The notes beneath the pieces were generated by a model, which saw only the letters and a program-made list of their open reading frames with translations, was not told the origin of the DNA and made no database searches. Source: Tannerella sp. (GTDB lineage: Bacteria > Bacteroidota > Bacteroidia > Bacteroidales > Tannerellaceae). Taken from it: a stretch of DNA of 6,158 bases. The stretch lies in the NCBI GenBank assembly GCA_031290635.1, contig JAITNE010000186.1, positions 1 to 6,158 on the forward strand, read 5' to 3'. A program made the position numbers and the translations under genes. Position 1 is the stretch's first letter; the number at the start of each line of letters is the position of its first letter. Shown here piece after piece: positions 5,860 through 6,158 of the stretch.

Positions 5860-6158
5860 GTGCGCCGTGCATGATTAATAACTAAGTGGTGCAAGTCCAC
5901 TACGGGGGTCGGTAGTTACCAACCGTTAGCTCAAGGCAAGGGTGTCCATCGCGAGGTGGAATCTGAAGGAAGCCGTCGGCAAAATCCCGAACCGAGGAAC
6001 ACGAACAGCATCAGGCATATCCTGTTGGACGAGTTTGCCAAACAAAACGAAGTCCGAAAACTACCCGGAAACAGGAGTGTAAATGTTGCGGTTACATGGG
6101 ATGAAAGAGATTAATCTTACCACGGGAGGTCTCCCGGACGTACAGACGTTTATCGGAA
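5860..6158 (+). mobile_element. Group II intron, 5' part (domain I), truncated by the window end
   Basis: The stretch begins with GTGCGCC, the group II 5' splice-site consensus GTGYG. A short hairpin follows (AGTGG at 5885-5889 with CCACT at 5897-5901, around GTGCAAGTCC), and then segments such as GGCAAGGGTGTCCATCG, GGTGGAATCTGAAGGAAGC and GAGTTTGCCAAACAAAACG. These I recognise as domain I of bacterial group II introns that encode an LtrA-type reverse transcriptase/maturase. No ORF is expected in this 5' RNA domain, and none is seen; the maturase gene would lie beyond the window. The long domain I suggests a chloroplast-like or other IIB-type class rather than IIC, but this is not certain. 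It is in the same orientation as the upstream gene, downstream of it and outside any coding region. Confidence 0.8.

Noticed and set aside
5626..5874. 82-codon plus-strand open frame across the oxidoreductase 3' end
   Set aside because: It overlaps the real gene, runs through the terminator hairpin into the intron, and has no known motif.
5881..5910. Riboswitch or tRNA-like hairpin around GTGCAAGTCC
   Set aside because: The hairpin fits domain I of the group II intron that begins at 5860; there is no tRNA fold and no downstream gene in view for a riboswitch.

Overview
The window looks like a chromosomal piece from a Bacteroidota (probably Bacteroidales) bacterium. Three things point that way. 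There is a textbook Bacteroidetes promoter (TTTG, 19 bp, TATCTTTG) before the third gene. The TonB-dependent receptor carries an N-terminal carboxypeptidase-regulatory-like domain. The Gfo/Idh/MocA oxidoreductase has a twin-arginine leader of the kind common in this phylum. No species can be named from the sequence alone.

Layout. Positions 1-404 hold no credible gene. They form a large composite inverted repeat built from 42-bp tandem units: four units on the left (13 to about 176), three inverted units on the right (277-391), closed by a 15-bp perfect terminal match (1-15 against 390-404) and nested short inverted repeats in the spacer. A G-tract-rich patch (441-471) and an AT-rich leader with a weak promoter candidate follow. 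Next come two tightly spaced genes that probably form an operon: a TonB-dependent outer-membrane receptor (593-3142) and, 3 nt later, an eight-bladed PQQ-like beta-propeller lipoprotein (3146-4417). A strong promoter begins directly after the lipoprotein stop codon and drives a Tat-exported Gfo/Idh/MocA oxidoreductase (4475-5764). That gene is followed by a strong hairpin terminator (5820-5855). Seven bases past the hairpin, sequence with the hallmarks of a group II intron 5' end begins (5860) and runs off the window.

How the genes may work together (inference): the receptor would import an unidentified ligand across the outer membrane, the propeller lipoprotein would be anchored at a membrane close to it, and the oxidoreductase would act in the periplasm, perhaps on a sugar or glycoside. 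There is no SusD, no glycoside hydrolase and no regulator in view, so the substrate cannot be inferred.

The most unusual points are the giant 42-bp-unit palindrome, an apparent in-frame insertion of a GC-rich palindrome plus serine-rich tract into one blade of the propeller, and the placement of the group II intron immediately downstream of a terminator hairpin. I did not find a clear new multi-gene defence or mobile system; the novelty here is mainly in repeat biology.
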